Below are positions 28,256 through 36,786 of a stretch of 64,000 bases of DNA, one piece after another. This DNA is from CAWJEL01 sp964647255 (GTDB lineage: Bacteria; Chloroflexota; Anaerolineae; CG2-30-64-16): contig CAZYGI010000015.1 of the NCBI GenBank assembly GCA_964647255.1, positions 4,183 to 68,182 of the forward strand. The letters run 5' to 3'. The notes under the pieces were generated by a model. The model did no database searches and was not told where the DNA came from. It worked only from the letters and a program-made list of their open reading frames with translations. Made by a program: the position numbers and the translations under genes. Within the stretch, counting starts at the first letter, position 1, and every line of letters begins with the position of its first letter.

Positions 28256-30076
28256 TCAGGCCGGGTCCCGAGTCCCGACTGCTTCCAGCGCTTCCCAGCG
28301 CGCATACGCATCGGCCAGCTCGCGCTCGATGGCGGCCAGACGGGCGGTGGCCTGCGCCACCTGCTCGCCGCGCTGCTGATAGATCATCGGATTCGCCATC
28401 TCCCGGTAGAGCCGGCTTTGCTCGGCCTCCAGCGCCTCGATCCGGCCGGGCAGTGCGTCCAGTTCCTGGCGCTCCTTAAAGGTGAGGCGCCGCGGCCGTT
28501 CGGGGGCGCTGGGCCGAGGAGCGGTTTTGGGCGCGGGGCCGGTGGGGGCGTCGGCCCCGACGGCGGGGCGCTGGCGCACCCAGTCGTCGTATCCCCCCGC
28601 GTACTCGCCGACGTGACCGTCCTCCTCCAGCGCCAGCGTGCTCGCCACCACGTTGTTCAGCAGCTCGCGGTCGTGGCTTACCAGCAGCAGCGTCCCCTCG
28701 TACTCCTGAAGCAATTCCTCCAGGAGCTCCAGCGTCTCCAAATCCAGATCGTTGGTCGGTTCGTCCAACACCAGCACGTTCGCGGGCCGTGCAAAGAGGC
28801 GCGCGAACAACAGCCGGTTGCGCTCCCCGCCCGACAGGGTGCTGGCGTAGACCCGGGCGCGCTCCGGCGTGAACAGGAACTCCTGCAGGTAGCCGATGAC
28901 GTGCCGCGGGCGGCCGTTGACAGTGATGAACTCCCGGCCGTCGGCCACGTTGTCCAACACGGTGCGATCTTCATCCAACTGGGCGCGCAACTGGTCGAAG
29001 TAGGCGATCGTCAGGTTGGCGCCGTGCCGCACCGTGCCCGCATGCGGCGGGAGCTCACCGATCAGCAGCCGCAGCAGCGTGGTCTTGCCCGAGCCGTTCG
29101 GCCCAACGATGCCGACCTTGTCCCCGCGCATGATGGTTGTGGTGAGATCGCGCACCACGGCTGCGTCGCCGTGACCGAAGCTGACGCCGGCCGCCCGCAG
29201 CACCAGCTTGCCCGAACGCTCGGCCTCTTGCGTTTGGATACGGAGCGCACCGGGTTGCTCGCGGCGGGCGCGGCGCTGCTCGCGCAGTCGTTCCAGCGCG
29301 CGCACCCGGCCCTCGTTGCGCGTCCGCCGTGCCTCGATCCCCTGCCGGATCCACGCCTCTTCCTGGGCCAGCTTCTTGTCGAACTCGACCTGTTGGCTCG
29401 CCTCCGCAGCCAGGACGGCGCCCTTGCGCGCCGTGAAGGTGTCGTAGTCACATGACCAGTCAATCAGGCGGCCGCGGTCAATCTCGATGATGCGGGTGGC
29501 GAGCTTGCGCAGGAACGCGCGGTCGTGGGTCACGAAGACCAGTGTGCCGTTGTAGCGCGCCAGGGCCGTTTCCAGCCAGGCGATAGCGTCGGTGTCGAGG
29601 TGGTTCGTGGGCTCGTCCAACAGCACGATGTCTGGGTCGCACACCAGGCCGCGCGCCAGCAGGACACGGCGCTTGAGCCCCGCAGAGAGCTGCGTGAAGT
29701 CGGCGGCCGGGTCGAGCTGCATGCGCGCCAGGATGGTGTCCAGTTGCAGGCGGCCGCGCCACACCTCATCGGCGTCGTCGCCGTCCGCGGTGCGCGCCGC
29801 GTCCAGCCCGCCCGCCACCACCTCCGCGACCGTGCCGGCCAGATCCTGCGGCACCTCCTGGGTCAGGTAGGCCACGCGCAGCCCTTGTTGGCGGACGATG
29901 GCGCCCTCGTCGGGCGCGAGCTCGCCCGCGATGATCTTGAGCAGCGTGGACTTGCCCACGCCGTTGCGTCCGAGCAGCCCCAGCCGCTCCCCGCGCTCGA
30001 TCTGTAAGCTGATTTCTTCCAGGACGAGCGTGCCGCCAAACCCGACGCTCACGTCCCGCAGGCTCAATAAGGCCAT
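28256..30076 (-). CDS. uup: ABC-F ATPase, Uup-like
   Basis: A 606-residue soluble protein with two ATP-binding domains and no membrane segment. First domain: Walker A GRNGVGKST, signature LSAGLKRRV, Walker B DIVLLDEPTNHLDTD. The linker has the ABC-F character (RQGIEARRTRNEGRVRALERL). Second domain: GPNGSGKTT, LSGGERNRL, NVLVLDEPTNDLDLE. The C-terminal tail (about 530-600) is a predicted coiled coil, the Uup hallmark. Uup proteins act on ribosomes or branched DNA in E. coli. A -10 box (TATAAT, 30100-30095) precedes the gene. It is divergent from an ABC exporter pair. Confidence 0.9.
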   Translation of the reverse strand: MALLSLRDVSVGFGGTLVLEEISLQIERGERLGLLGRNGVGKSTLLKIIAGELAPDEGAIVRQQGLRVAYLTQEVPQDLAGTVAEVVAGGLDAARTADGDDADEVWRGRLQLDTILARMQLDPAADFTQLSAGLKRRVLLARGLVCDPDIVLLDEPTNHLDTDAIAWLETALARYNGTLVFVTHDRAFLRKLATRIIEIDRGRLIDWSCDYDTFTARKGAVLAAEASQQVEFDKKLAQEEAWIRQGIEARRTRNEGRVRALERLREQRRARREQPGALRIQTQEAERSGKLVLRAAGVSFGHGDAAVVRDLTTTIMRGDKVGIVGPNGSGKTTLLRLLIGELPPHAGTVRHGANLTIAYFDQLRAQLDEDRTVLDNVADGREFITVNGRPRHVIGYLQEFLFTPERARVYASTLSGGERNRLLFARLFARPANVLVLDEPTNDLDLETLELLEELLQEYEGTLLLVSHDRELLNNVVASTLALEEDGHVGEYAGGYDDWVRQRPAVGADAPTGPAPKTAPRPSAPERPRRLTFKERQELDALPGRIEALEAEQSRLYREMANPMIYQQRGEQVAQATARLAAIERELADAYARWEALEAVGTRDPA

Positions 30077-30217
30077 GATGCCCCCTCGCGGAGATTATAC
30101 CTCAACTTCGCCCAGGCTGTGTTTGCAGAGCCTGGGTGTGGGATGAGGGTTGTACACATGACCGCCCTTACGCATCCGGGCCGCATTGTCTTTTCGTCAG
30201 GTCAAACCAGGATAGGT

Positions 30218-30231
30218 TATAATCGCGGGCT
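30218..30231 (+). promoter_or_regulatory. -10 box of a probably leaderless ABC transcript
   Basis: A perfect TATAAT (30218-30223) ends eight bases before the ATG at 30232, with no ribosome site between. Transcription would begin at or next to the start codon. The -35 region is weak (TCGTCA-like). Confidence 0.55.
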
Positions 30232-31986
30232 ATGACCAACAAAGAATTCCGCCTGGAAAACGAATATCGCTATGACCGTCGCGGGGCGGTGCGCTGGATC
30301 CTGTCGCACCTGCTGCGCTATCCGGTCTTCCCGCTGGCCGCGCTGGCCGCGGCGGTCCTCAACAACGTCTTCTACAGTAACATCCAGATCTACATCGGCC
30401 GCGCCTTCGATCTGCTGGCTGCACCGGATTGGACGAACATGGCGCTGTTGCGGCTGGCAGTGGCGGTGGTCGGGACGGCCTTCGGCCAGGGGCTCACCGG
30501 GCTAGGGCGCAACTATGCGGTGGAGTTCGTCGCGCAGCGCATCGAGCGGGACGCCCGAGACGAGCTCTACGTCAGCCTGCTGGGCAAGAGCCAGACGTTC
30601 CACAACCGGCAGCGCATCGGCGACATCATGGCCCGCGCCACCAATGACGTGCGCATGGTCAACCTGATGTTCGCGCCTGGCCTGATGCTGATCCTGGATT
30701 CGTCCATGGCCATCCTGGTGCCCATCGTCCTGATCGCCCGGATGAAGCTGGAGTTGCTGCTGGTGCCATCCATCTTCCTGGCGCTGCTGGCGCTCACGGT
30801 GTGGGACTACAACCGGCGGCTCAAGCCGGTCAGCTTCGCCATCCGTGAGCAGTTCGGCGCGATGAACGCGGGCCTGGCCGAGGCGATCTCGGGCATCGAA
30901 GTGGTCAAGGCCAACGTCCAGGAACGCTACGAGTGGCTCAAGTTCGTCGGCGACGCGCGCAAGGTTCGGGATTACTTCATCAAACAGGGCGAAATCCAGG
31001 CGGTCTATCTGCCGGCGCTCGCGTTCTCCGTGGCGTGGGCCGGCGCGCTGCTGCACGGCCTGCTCCTGTGGCGGGCCGGCGACCTGACCCTGGGGCAGGC
31101 GATCGCATTCTTGGGGCTGGTGGGCACCTTGCGCTTCCCCACCTTCATTTCGATTTTCACCTTCAACCTGGTGCAGCTCGGCGCTGCCAGCGCGCGGCGC
31201 ATCCTGGAGACGATCAACACTGAGACCGAGCTCGACGAGAATCCCGCGGGTGTTACCCAGACTCTTCGCGGCGAGGTGCGGTTCGAGAACGTGAGCTTCG
31301 GCTACGAAGACCGGCCTATCCTGAAGGATATCTCGTTCACGGCCCGCCCCGGCGAGACCATCGCCATCGTGGGCCAGACCGGGTCGGGCAAGACGACGCT
31401 GACCCGGCTGATCAACCGCATTTTCGACGCGGACGCGGGGCGGGTGTTGGTGGACGGCGTAGATGTGCGCGACTGGAGCCTGGAATCGCTGCGGTCGCAG
31501 ATTTCGGCCATCGAGCAGGACCCGTTCCTGTTCTCCCGGACGCTGCGTGAGAACATCGCGTTCGGGGCGCCGGCCGCCGGCGCGGCGCAGGTCGAGGAGG
31601 CCGCCAGGGCCGCGCAGGCGCACGAGTTCATCCTGGGCTTTCGCGACGGTTACGAAACCGAGGTGGGCGAGCGCGGGGTCACGCTGTCGGGCGGGCAGCG
31701 GCAGCGTATCGCCATCGCCCGCGCCTTTCTCACCGATCCGCGCATTTTGATCCTGGATGACAGCACCAGTGCGATTGACAGCGCGACCGAGGATCAGATT
31801 CAGCGGGCCATGCACCGCATCAGCCGCCAGCGCACCACCTTCCTCATCACCCACCGCCTCAGCCAGATCCGCTGGGCTGACCGCATCCTGGTGCTGCGCG
31901 GGGGCGCACTGGTGGATCAAGGGACGCACGAGGAGCTGCTGGCGCGGAGCGCGGATTATTGCCGGATTTTTGCGAGGTGTAGCTGA
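30232..31986 (+). CDS. ABC exporter half-transporter (first of second pair)
   Basis: A 584-residue half-transporter: membrane domain over residues about 25-320 and a nucleotide-binding domain with Walker A GQTGSGKTT, Q-loop AIEQDPFLFSR, signature LSGGQRQR and Walker B RILILDDSTSAID. As in the first pair, the usual catalytic Glu after Walker B is Asp. It is followed with no gap (TGA then ATG) by its partner. The two should form a heterodimeric exporter in the membrane. Substrate unknown. The start codon is only eight bases after a TATAAT box, suggesting a leaderless message. Confidence 0.93.
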   Translation: MTNKEFRLENEYRYDRRGAVRWILSHLLRYPVFPLAALAAAVLNNVFYSNIQIYIGRAFDLLAAPDWTNMALLRLAVAVVGTAFGQGLTGLGRNYAVEFVAQRIERDARDELYVSLLGKSQTFHNRQRIGDIMARATNDVRMVNLMFAPGLMLILDSSMAILVPIVLIARMKLELLLVPSIFLALLALTVWDYNRRLKPVSFAIREQFGAMNAGLAEAISGIEVVKANVQERYEWLKFVGDARKVRDYFIKQGEIQAVYLPALAFSVAWAGALLHGLLLWRAGDLTLGQAIAFLGLVGTLRFPTFISIFTFNLVQLGAASARRILETINTETELDENPAGVTQTLRGEVRFENVSFGYEDRPILKDISFTARPGETIAIVGQTGSGKTTLTRLINRIFDADAGRVLVDGVDVRDWSLESLRSQISAIEQDPFLFSRTLRENIAFGAPAAGAAQVEEAARAAQAHEFILGFRDGYETEVGERGVTLSGGQRQRIAIARAFLTDPRILILDDSTSAIDSATEDQIQRAMHRISRQRTTFLITHRLSQIRWADRILVLRGGALVDQGTHEELLARSADYCRIFARCS

Positions 31987-33834
31987 ATGGGTTTCATTCT
32001 TGATGGCCTCGAATCCGAGGCCTACGACCGCAACTATAGCGACCGGGAGCTGCTGCGCCGGATCGTCGGCTACTTCGGCCCGCACCGGCGGCAGATGCTG
32101 TTGATCGCGGGCGCGATCGCGTTGAACTCACTGGCCGCCACCGGCGGGCCGATCCTGATCTCCGCCGGGATTGACTTTATCTCAAAACGGCCGGCCACGG
32201 CCAGCATGCTCCTGGTGGCGGGCGGTGTGCTGCTGCTGGGCATCGCCGCCTGGGGCTTCAACTTCATCCAGCAGTGGTTCTCAGCGCGGGTGGTGGGCAA
32301 CGTGGTGTTGAAAATTCGCGAGGATGCGTTCGCCGCGACTATCCGCCACGACATGTCGTTCTACGATGAGCACCCATCAGGCAAAGTGGTCAGCCGCGTC
32401 ACGTCCGACACCCAGGATCTGTCTGACGTGGTGACGCTGACGACCAACCTGGCCAGCCAGGTGCTGCTGGTTGGCATCCTGACGGTCTGGCTGGTGCGCA
32501 TCAACGTCCTGCTGACCCTTCTGCTGTTGGGCATGGCGCCGATTGCGATCGCCATCGCGCTCAGCTTCCGGCGCATCGCCCGCAGGGTGACCCAACAGGC
32601 GCGGCGCGTGACGGCGGTCATCAACGCGCAGATCCAGGAGTCGGTCAGCGGCATCGTGGTCGCCAAGAGCTTCCGCCAGGAACGCGCGATCTACGACCTC
32701 TTTGCGGACAACAACCGGCAGGCGTATGGCGTGGGCCTGCGCCGCGGCCTCACCCTGGACGCCATCTTCCCGATCCTGAGCGCCTCGGCGGGACTGGGCA
32801 TGGCCGCGCTGATCTACGCGGGCGGGCTGGCGACGCGCGGGCCGGCCGGCATCAGCCCCGGCAACTGGTATCTCTTCATGCAGGCGGTCGGGTTTTACTG
32901 GTGGCCGCTGATCAACATCGCCTCGTTCTGGAGCCAGTTCCAGGACGGTTTGGCCGCAGCCGAGCGCGTCTTTGCGCTGATTGACGCCGAGCCTAAGGTC
33001 GTGCAGGCCGCGGCCGAGCCGGTCGGTAAGCTGGGCGGGGGCATCAGCTTCCGCCATCTCCGCTTCACCTACACCCCCGATGCGGCCGAGAGCCGCGGCG
33101 GGGAGATCGTGCTGCCTGACTTCAGCCTCGAAGTCCGGCCGCGGGAGACGCTGGCGCTGGTAGGGCACACGGGCGCGGGCAAGAGCAGCATCGCCCGGCT
33201 CATTACGCGCTTCTATGAGTTCCAGGGCGGCGAGCTGCTGGTGGACGGCCGCGACATCCGGCGGCTGGATCTGGAGGCCTATCGGCGGCAGATCGGGCTG
33301 GTGCCGCAGGAACCTTTTCTGTTCAGCGGCACTGTGCGCGACAACATCCGCTACGGCCGACCGGAGGCGACTGACGATGATGTGCTGGCTGCGGCGCGGC
33401 AGGTGGGCCGGGGCGATTGGCTGGCGGACCTGCCCGCCGGGCTGGACACCGACGTAGGCGAGCGCGGGAGCAACCTTTCCATGGGCCAGCGGCAGTTAGT
33501 GGCGTTGGCCCGCGTCGTGCTTAAAGACCCGACCATCTTCATCCTGGACGAAGCGACCGCCAGTGTGGATCCGTTCACCGAGACCCAGATCCAGGAAGGG
33601 CTGGAGACGCTGATGTCCGACCGCACCGCGATCGTCATCGCGCACCGGCTTTCCACCGTTCGCCGCGCCGACCGGATCATCGTGATGGATCACGGCGAGA
33701 TCATCGAGGAAGGGACGCACGAGGGCCTGCTGGCCCACGGCGGGCACTACGCGACGCTGTACAACACCTATTTTCGGCATCAGTCGCTGGAGTACGTCGA
33801 GAACATGGGGCGGGTGGTGGTGGAGGCCGCGTGA
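31987..33834 (+). CDS. ABC exporter half-transporter (second of second pair)
   Basis: A 615-residue half-transporter with a membrane domain (about 30-330) and nucleotide-binding domain: Walker A GHTGAGKSS, Q-loop LVPQEPFLFSG, signature LSMGQRQL, Walker B TIFILDEATASVD. It carries the catalytic Glu and a non-canonical LSMGQ signature, the mirror image of its partner and of the pair at 4581-8356. The ATG follows the partner's stop directly. The paralogous pairs share gene size and the degenerate/canonical split, so they are probably related by an old duplication. Confidence 0.93.
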   Translation: MGFILDGLESEAYDRNYSDRELLRRIVGYFGPHRRQMLLIAGAIALNSLAATGGPILISAGIDFISKRPATASMLLVAGGVLLLGIAAWGFNFIQQWFSARVVGNVVLKIREDAFAATIRHDMSFYDEHPSGKVVSRVTSDTQDLSDVVTLTTNLASQVLLVGILTVWLVRINVLLTLLLLGMAPIAIAIALSFRRIARRVTQQARRVTAVINAQIQESVSGIVVAKSFRQERAIYDLFADNNRQAYGVGLRRGLTLDAIFPILSASAGLGMAALIYAGGLATRGPAGISPGNWYLFMQAVGFYWWPLINIASFWSQFQDGLAAAERVFALIDAEPKVVQAAAEPVGKLGGGISFRHLRFTYTPDAAESRGGEIVLPDFSLEVRPRETLALVGHTGAGKSSIARLITRFYEFQGGELLVDGRDIRRLDLEAYRRQIGLVPQEPFLFSGTVRDNIRYGRPEATDDDVLAAARQVGRGDWLADLPAGLDTDVGERGSNLSMGQRQLVALARVVLKDPTIFILDEATASVDPFTETQIQEGLETLMSDRTAIVIAHRLSTVRRADRIIVMDHGEIIEEGTHEGLLAHGGHYATLYNTYFRHQSLEYVENMGRVVVEAA

Positions 33835-33956
33835 GAGGGCACGCCGGAACAGAACACGCTTGATCTGCACGCCCAAGGACCTGCCAGGCAGCGTCATTGG
33901 TCCTACATCCAGTGATGTCTGGCCCGCTCAAGCATCTCGCTGGGCGCCTCTTTAAA

Positions 33957-33997
33957 GCCAAAACCGACCTGCTTGCCCACATAAGCCAGGTCGGTTT
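33957..33997 (-). terminator. Terminator hairpin beside the tRNA-Lys fragment
   Basis: A perfect 11-bp stem (AAACCGACCTG 33961-33971, CAGGTCGGTTT 33987-33997) with a 15-base loop; on the minus strand it ends in TTTT. It lies just downstream (minus sense) of the tRNA-Lys 3' fragment and may be the old tRNA terminator, or serve the aldolase gene. Confidence 0.6.
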
Positions 33998-34008
33998 CCG
34001 GATGCCAG

Positions 34009-34042
34009 TGAGTCGCCAGGGACTCGAACCCTGAACCCTCTG
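34009..34042 (-). repeat. 34-bp copy of the tRNA-Lys 3' end (attachment-site candidate)
   Basis: These 34 bases are identical to 43289-43322, which is the 3' end of the complete tRNA-Lys gene from the discriminator base through the T arm and variable loop into the anticodon stem. Identity starts exactly at the tRNA 3' end. No 5' half exists here, so it is not a working tRNA. The rest of 33835-34193 holds the terminator at 33957-33997 and otherwise nothing I can identify. Confidence 0.85.
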
Positions 34043-34193
34043 TTGGAGAGAAACGCGTGTGCCGTGACCCTGCGTGCATGGGAGAAGCTCACATGCACGC
34101 GCCCCCGCGTCGCCGCTGAGGGGATCGCCGCCGGGTAAATCGCGGGAAGTGCCCGGTCGTCAGACCCGCGCCGGTCACGGCCCCCGCTGCTCG

Positions 34194-35267
34194 CTACTGG
34201 CCGATGTTATTCAACTCCTGGAAGGACTTTTTCAGCCGCGCCTTGAAGGTCTCTTCGCCGGCGCGCAGCCAGGAGCGTGGGTCATAGTATTTCTTGTTCG
34301 GCTCATCCGGGCCTTTGGGATTGCCGATCTGCCCCTGCAGGTAGCCTTCGTTCTTGACGTAGTAATTCTTGATGCCTTCCCAGAGACCCCATTGCAGGTC
34401 GGTGTCAATGTTCATCTTGACCACGCCGTAGGAGACCGCTTCGCGAATCTCCTCCAACGTTGAGCCGGAGCCGCCGTGGAAGACCAGGTCCAGCGGCTTT
34501 TCCGGCGTGCCGTATTTCTTCTCGATGTACACCTGGCAGTTGTGCAGGATTTCCGGTCGCAACTTCACGTTGCCCGGCTTGTAGACGCCATGGACATTAC
34601 CGAACGCCGCCGCAATGGTGAAGCGCGGGCTGACGTTCATCAGCGCCTCGTAGGCCTTCGCCACGTCTTCCGGCTGCGTATAGAGCCGTGAGCTGCTCAC
34701 GCCGGTATTGTCCACCCCATCTTCCTCGCCGCCGGTGATGCCCAGTTCCAGTTCAAGCGTCATACCCATCTTGCTCATGCGTTCCAGATAGCGCTTGCAG
34801 GTCTCAATAATCTCGGGCAGCGGCTCTTCCGAAAGATCCAACATGTGCGAGCTGAATAGAGGTTTACCATGCTCCTTGTAGTAAGCCTCGCCCGCATCCA
34901 GCAGGCCGTCCACCCATGGCAGCAGCTTCTTGGCGCAGTGATCGGTGTGGACCAAGACGCGCACGCCGTAGGCTTCAGCGAGCTGGTGGACGTGCATGGC
35001 CCCGGCGATGGCGCCGGCAACAGCGGCTCGCTGCCCGGTGTTGCTCAACGCTTTGCCGGCGTAGAACGCCGCGCCGCCATTAGAGAACTGGATAATCATG
35101 GGCGCGTTCATCTCGGCGGCTGTTTCCAGGCAGCCGTTGACGGTGTTGGTGCCCGTGCAGTTGGCAGCGGGCAGAGCAAACTGATGCGCTTTGGCGTAGG
35201 CGAACACTTTTTGGACGTCATCACCTAGCACCACACCAGCCGGGATCAGATCTTGCAGAGCGGACAT
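34194..35267 (-). CDS. fbaA: Class II fructose-bisphosphate aldolase
   Basis: A 357-residue zinc-dependent aldolase of the E. coli FbaA type, splitting fructose 1,6-bisphosphate into two triose phosphates in glycolysis and making it in gluconeogenesis. Zinc-site and catalytic motifs are present: VLVHTDHCAKK, LELELGITGGEEDGVDN, AFGNVHGVY and FHGGSGS, then MNIDTDLQ. AAGGAGG lies seven bases before the ATG. It is the gene nearest to the tRNA-Lys fragment inside the putative island, where a core glycolytic gene is unexpected; it may be an accessory copy. Confidence 0.95.
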   Translation of the reverse strand: MSALQDLIPAGVVLGDDVQKVFAYAKAHQFALPAANCTGTNTVNGCLETAAEMNAPMIIQFSNGGAAFYAGKALSNTGQRAAVAGAIAGAMHVHQLAEAYGVRVLVHTDHCAKKLLPWVDGLLDAGEAYYKEHGKPLFSSHMLDLSEEPLPEIIETCKRYLERMSKMGMTLELELGITGGEEDGVDNTGVSSSRLYTQPEDVAKAYEALMNVSPRFTIAAAFGNVHGVYKPGNVKLRPEILHNCQVYIEKKYGTPEKPLDLVFHGGSGSTLEEIREAVSYGVVKMNIDTDLQWGLWEGIKNYYVKNEGYLQGQIGNPKGPDEPNKKYYDPRSWLRAGEETFKARLKKSFQELNNIGQ

Positions 35268-35308
35268 CGGGGGTACCTCCTTGAAAGGGTCGAACTGGAC
35301 ATGTTTGA

Positions 35309-35337
35309 ATTTTACTATGTTGGCTCAATTTCCGCAA
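35309..35337 (-). promoter_or_regulatory. Candidate promoter for fbaA
   Basis: TTGCGG (35337-35332), 17-base spacer, TAAAAT (35314-35309) on the minus strand, about 40 bp before the start codon. Confidence 0.45.
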
Positions 35338-35418
35338 CAGTGGACTCGGTTTCGCACCAACACAATCTAGAACCGAGGCGTAGAGCTTCGAGTCGCTTTT
35401 CGTCCATCGCACTTCCTC

Positions 35419-35886
35419 TCATTCACGCATCTCGGCCTTGAACCATGCCTGTAGCGCCTGATCCAGATCTTGCAGCGCGGCGTCCAGGGTGGCGTAGCTG
35501 GCTTTGCCTTCCCAGATGAGGCCGCCGATGTCCAGCGCCCGCACCATCGAACGGCTGAAGTCATCCTGCCCGATCTCGATCCAGCCGCAATCGCGCACCC
35601 AGCGGGCGACGTGAGGATAGTTGGTCTCGGCTGGCGTGGCAGACTGGTCGCTTTGAGCCACAGCCGCCCCCTGCGCATGGGTAGGCGCCGGCGGAGCTTG
35701 CAGAGAGTGGAAGCGCCACGTGCGGCCTTGCGACTCGCCACGGATCAAGCCCTGGCGCAGCAGATCTTGGGTCAGCATGTAGACGGTCTGGTGGCTGGTT
35801 CCAAGGTGGCGCGCGAGATCGGCGTTTGTGGCGCCACCCGGCTCGACTGACCTGAGGTAGGCCAGCGTGCGTTGGACTTGGGTCAT
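35419..35886 (-). CDS. Winged-helix DNA-binding protein
   Basis: A 155-residue protein. Residues 1-60 form a winged helix (VQRTLAYLRSVEPGGATNADLARHLGTSHQTVYMLTQDLLRQGLI followed by the wing), a linker of about 30 residues follows, and the rest (about 90-155) is a small alpha-helical domain without known family (YPHVARWVRDCGWIEIG...). Its ATG overlaps the stop of the TPR gene (ATGA), so the two are translated together. It lies 151 bp before fbaA and downstream of hsdS, and may regulate the island; its target is unknown. Confidence 0.7.
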   Translation of the reverse strand: MTQVQRTLAYLRSVEPGGATNADLARHLGTSHQTVYMLTQDLLRQGLIRGESQGRTWRFHSLQAPPAPTHAQGAAVAQSDQSATPAETNYPHVARWVRDCGWIEIGQDDFSRSMVRALDIGGLIWEGKASYATLDAALQDLDQALQAWFKAEMRE

Positions 35887-36599
35887 GTGGCCGGCTCATT
35901 AGAATAGCCCAGCATGGCGGCCTTCGCCATGCATCGGTTGGCCTCGTCCGGCTTTTCCAGATCGGAGTAGACACCCGCCAAAGCGCGTAGCGCGTAGCCG
36001 TTGTTGGGATCACCCCGCAGGACTCTTTCGAGAATGCTTCTGGCCTCTTGCAGGCGTCTTTGATCTCGATAAACCGCCGCCAGACCCACGCGGGCGACTG
36101 GGGTATCGTGGAGCGTGAGAGCCTCCTGGTAAAGCTTCTCCGCCTCGGCCCAACGTTGACAGCGCCGATAGGCGGCTGCCAGCATGGTCAGCGCCTCCGG
36201 CCGGCGCTCCAGCTCACAAGCTCGCAGAAGCGCCGCGATCTCGCTGTCCAGGTCGTCACGTCGTCTGGCGTCTTGGGCTGCGGAGAAGGCGTGACCATAG
36301 GATCTGATCTTTTTGAAATCCTGGAGCCGAGTTGCTTGATGAAGCTTCTGTCCGACGCGCTCCAGCCCGTTTTCTGCAATCCGGTTGCCAGGTCGGAGTG
36401 CAAGCGCGCGCGAGTAGAAATCGTGGGCCTTCTGCAAGTTATCGAGTAGCTCATGGCATTTGGCAAGACGCAGTTGGGAATCCACATCGTCCGGTGCGAT
36501 GGCCAGGATTCGTTCGTTGATTTGCAGAGCTGCATCGCCCCAGTTGTGCGCCTTTACAAGATCAACCGCTCGTTGTCTCAGCGCATCGAGTTCAGACAT
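35883..36599 (-). CDS. Tetratricopeptide-repeat protein
   Basis: A 238-residue helical protein with about five TPR units (for example NWGDAALQINERILAIAPDD, LQKAHDFYSRALALRPGN, RWAEAEKLYQEALTLHDTP, LQEARSILERVLRGDPNNG). TPRs bind partner proteins. The ATG at 36599 has GAGAG upstream; the frame is open further up but without a start signal. It overlaps the winged-helix gene by four bases, so sensor-plus-regulator is a reasonable guess. No catalytic domain. Confidence 0.75.
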   Translation of the reverse strand: MSELDALRQRAVDLVKAHNWGDAALQINERILAIAPDDVDSQLRLAKCHELLDNLQKAHDFYSRALALRPGNRIAENGLERVGQKLHQATRLQDFKKIRSYGHAFSAAQDARRRDDLDSEIAALLRACELERRPEALTMLAAAYRRCQRWAEAEKLYQEALTLHDTPVARVGLAAVYRDQRRLQEARSILERVLRGDPNNGYALRALAGVYSDLEKPDEANRCMAKAAMLGYSNEPAT

Positions 36600-36639
36600 G
36601 GCGACTCTCCGTGAATTTAAAATTTGGCACCTTCCCGAA

Positions 36640-36765
36640 AAGCGAAAGGCCAGCACCGCGCAAGCCCTGGATCACGAACTCACGAAGCGCCGTGAAGCTC
36701 ACGAAGCGCGAAGACCCGCCGCCGCGCACGTATCTTCGCGCTTCGCGCCCTTCGCGCGCCTTCGC
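36640..36765. repeat. Dispersed palindromic repeat between TPR gene and hsdS
   Basis: A perfect 13-bp inverted repeat (CGAAGCGCGAAGA 36702-36714, TCTTCGCGCTTCG 36733-36745) amid further 'cacgaagc' and 'ttcgcgc' words. It fills most of the 187-bp space and resembles the repeat at 620-700 in style, though not in sequence. Confidence 0.55.
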
Positions 36766-36786
36766 GCCTCCGCGCTCCAAACACCC

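Noticed and set aside
34009..34042. A second tRNA-Lys gene
   Set aside because: Only the 3' 34 bases are present; no D arm, anticodon or acceptor 5' strand.
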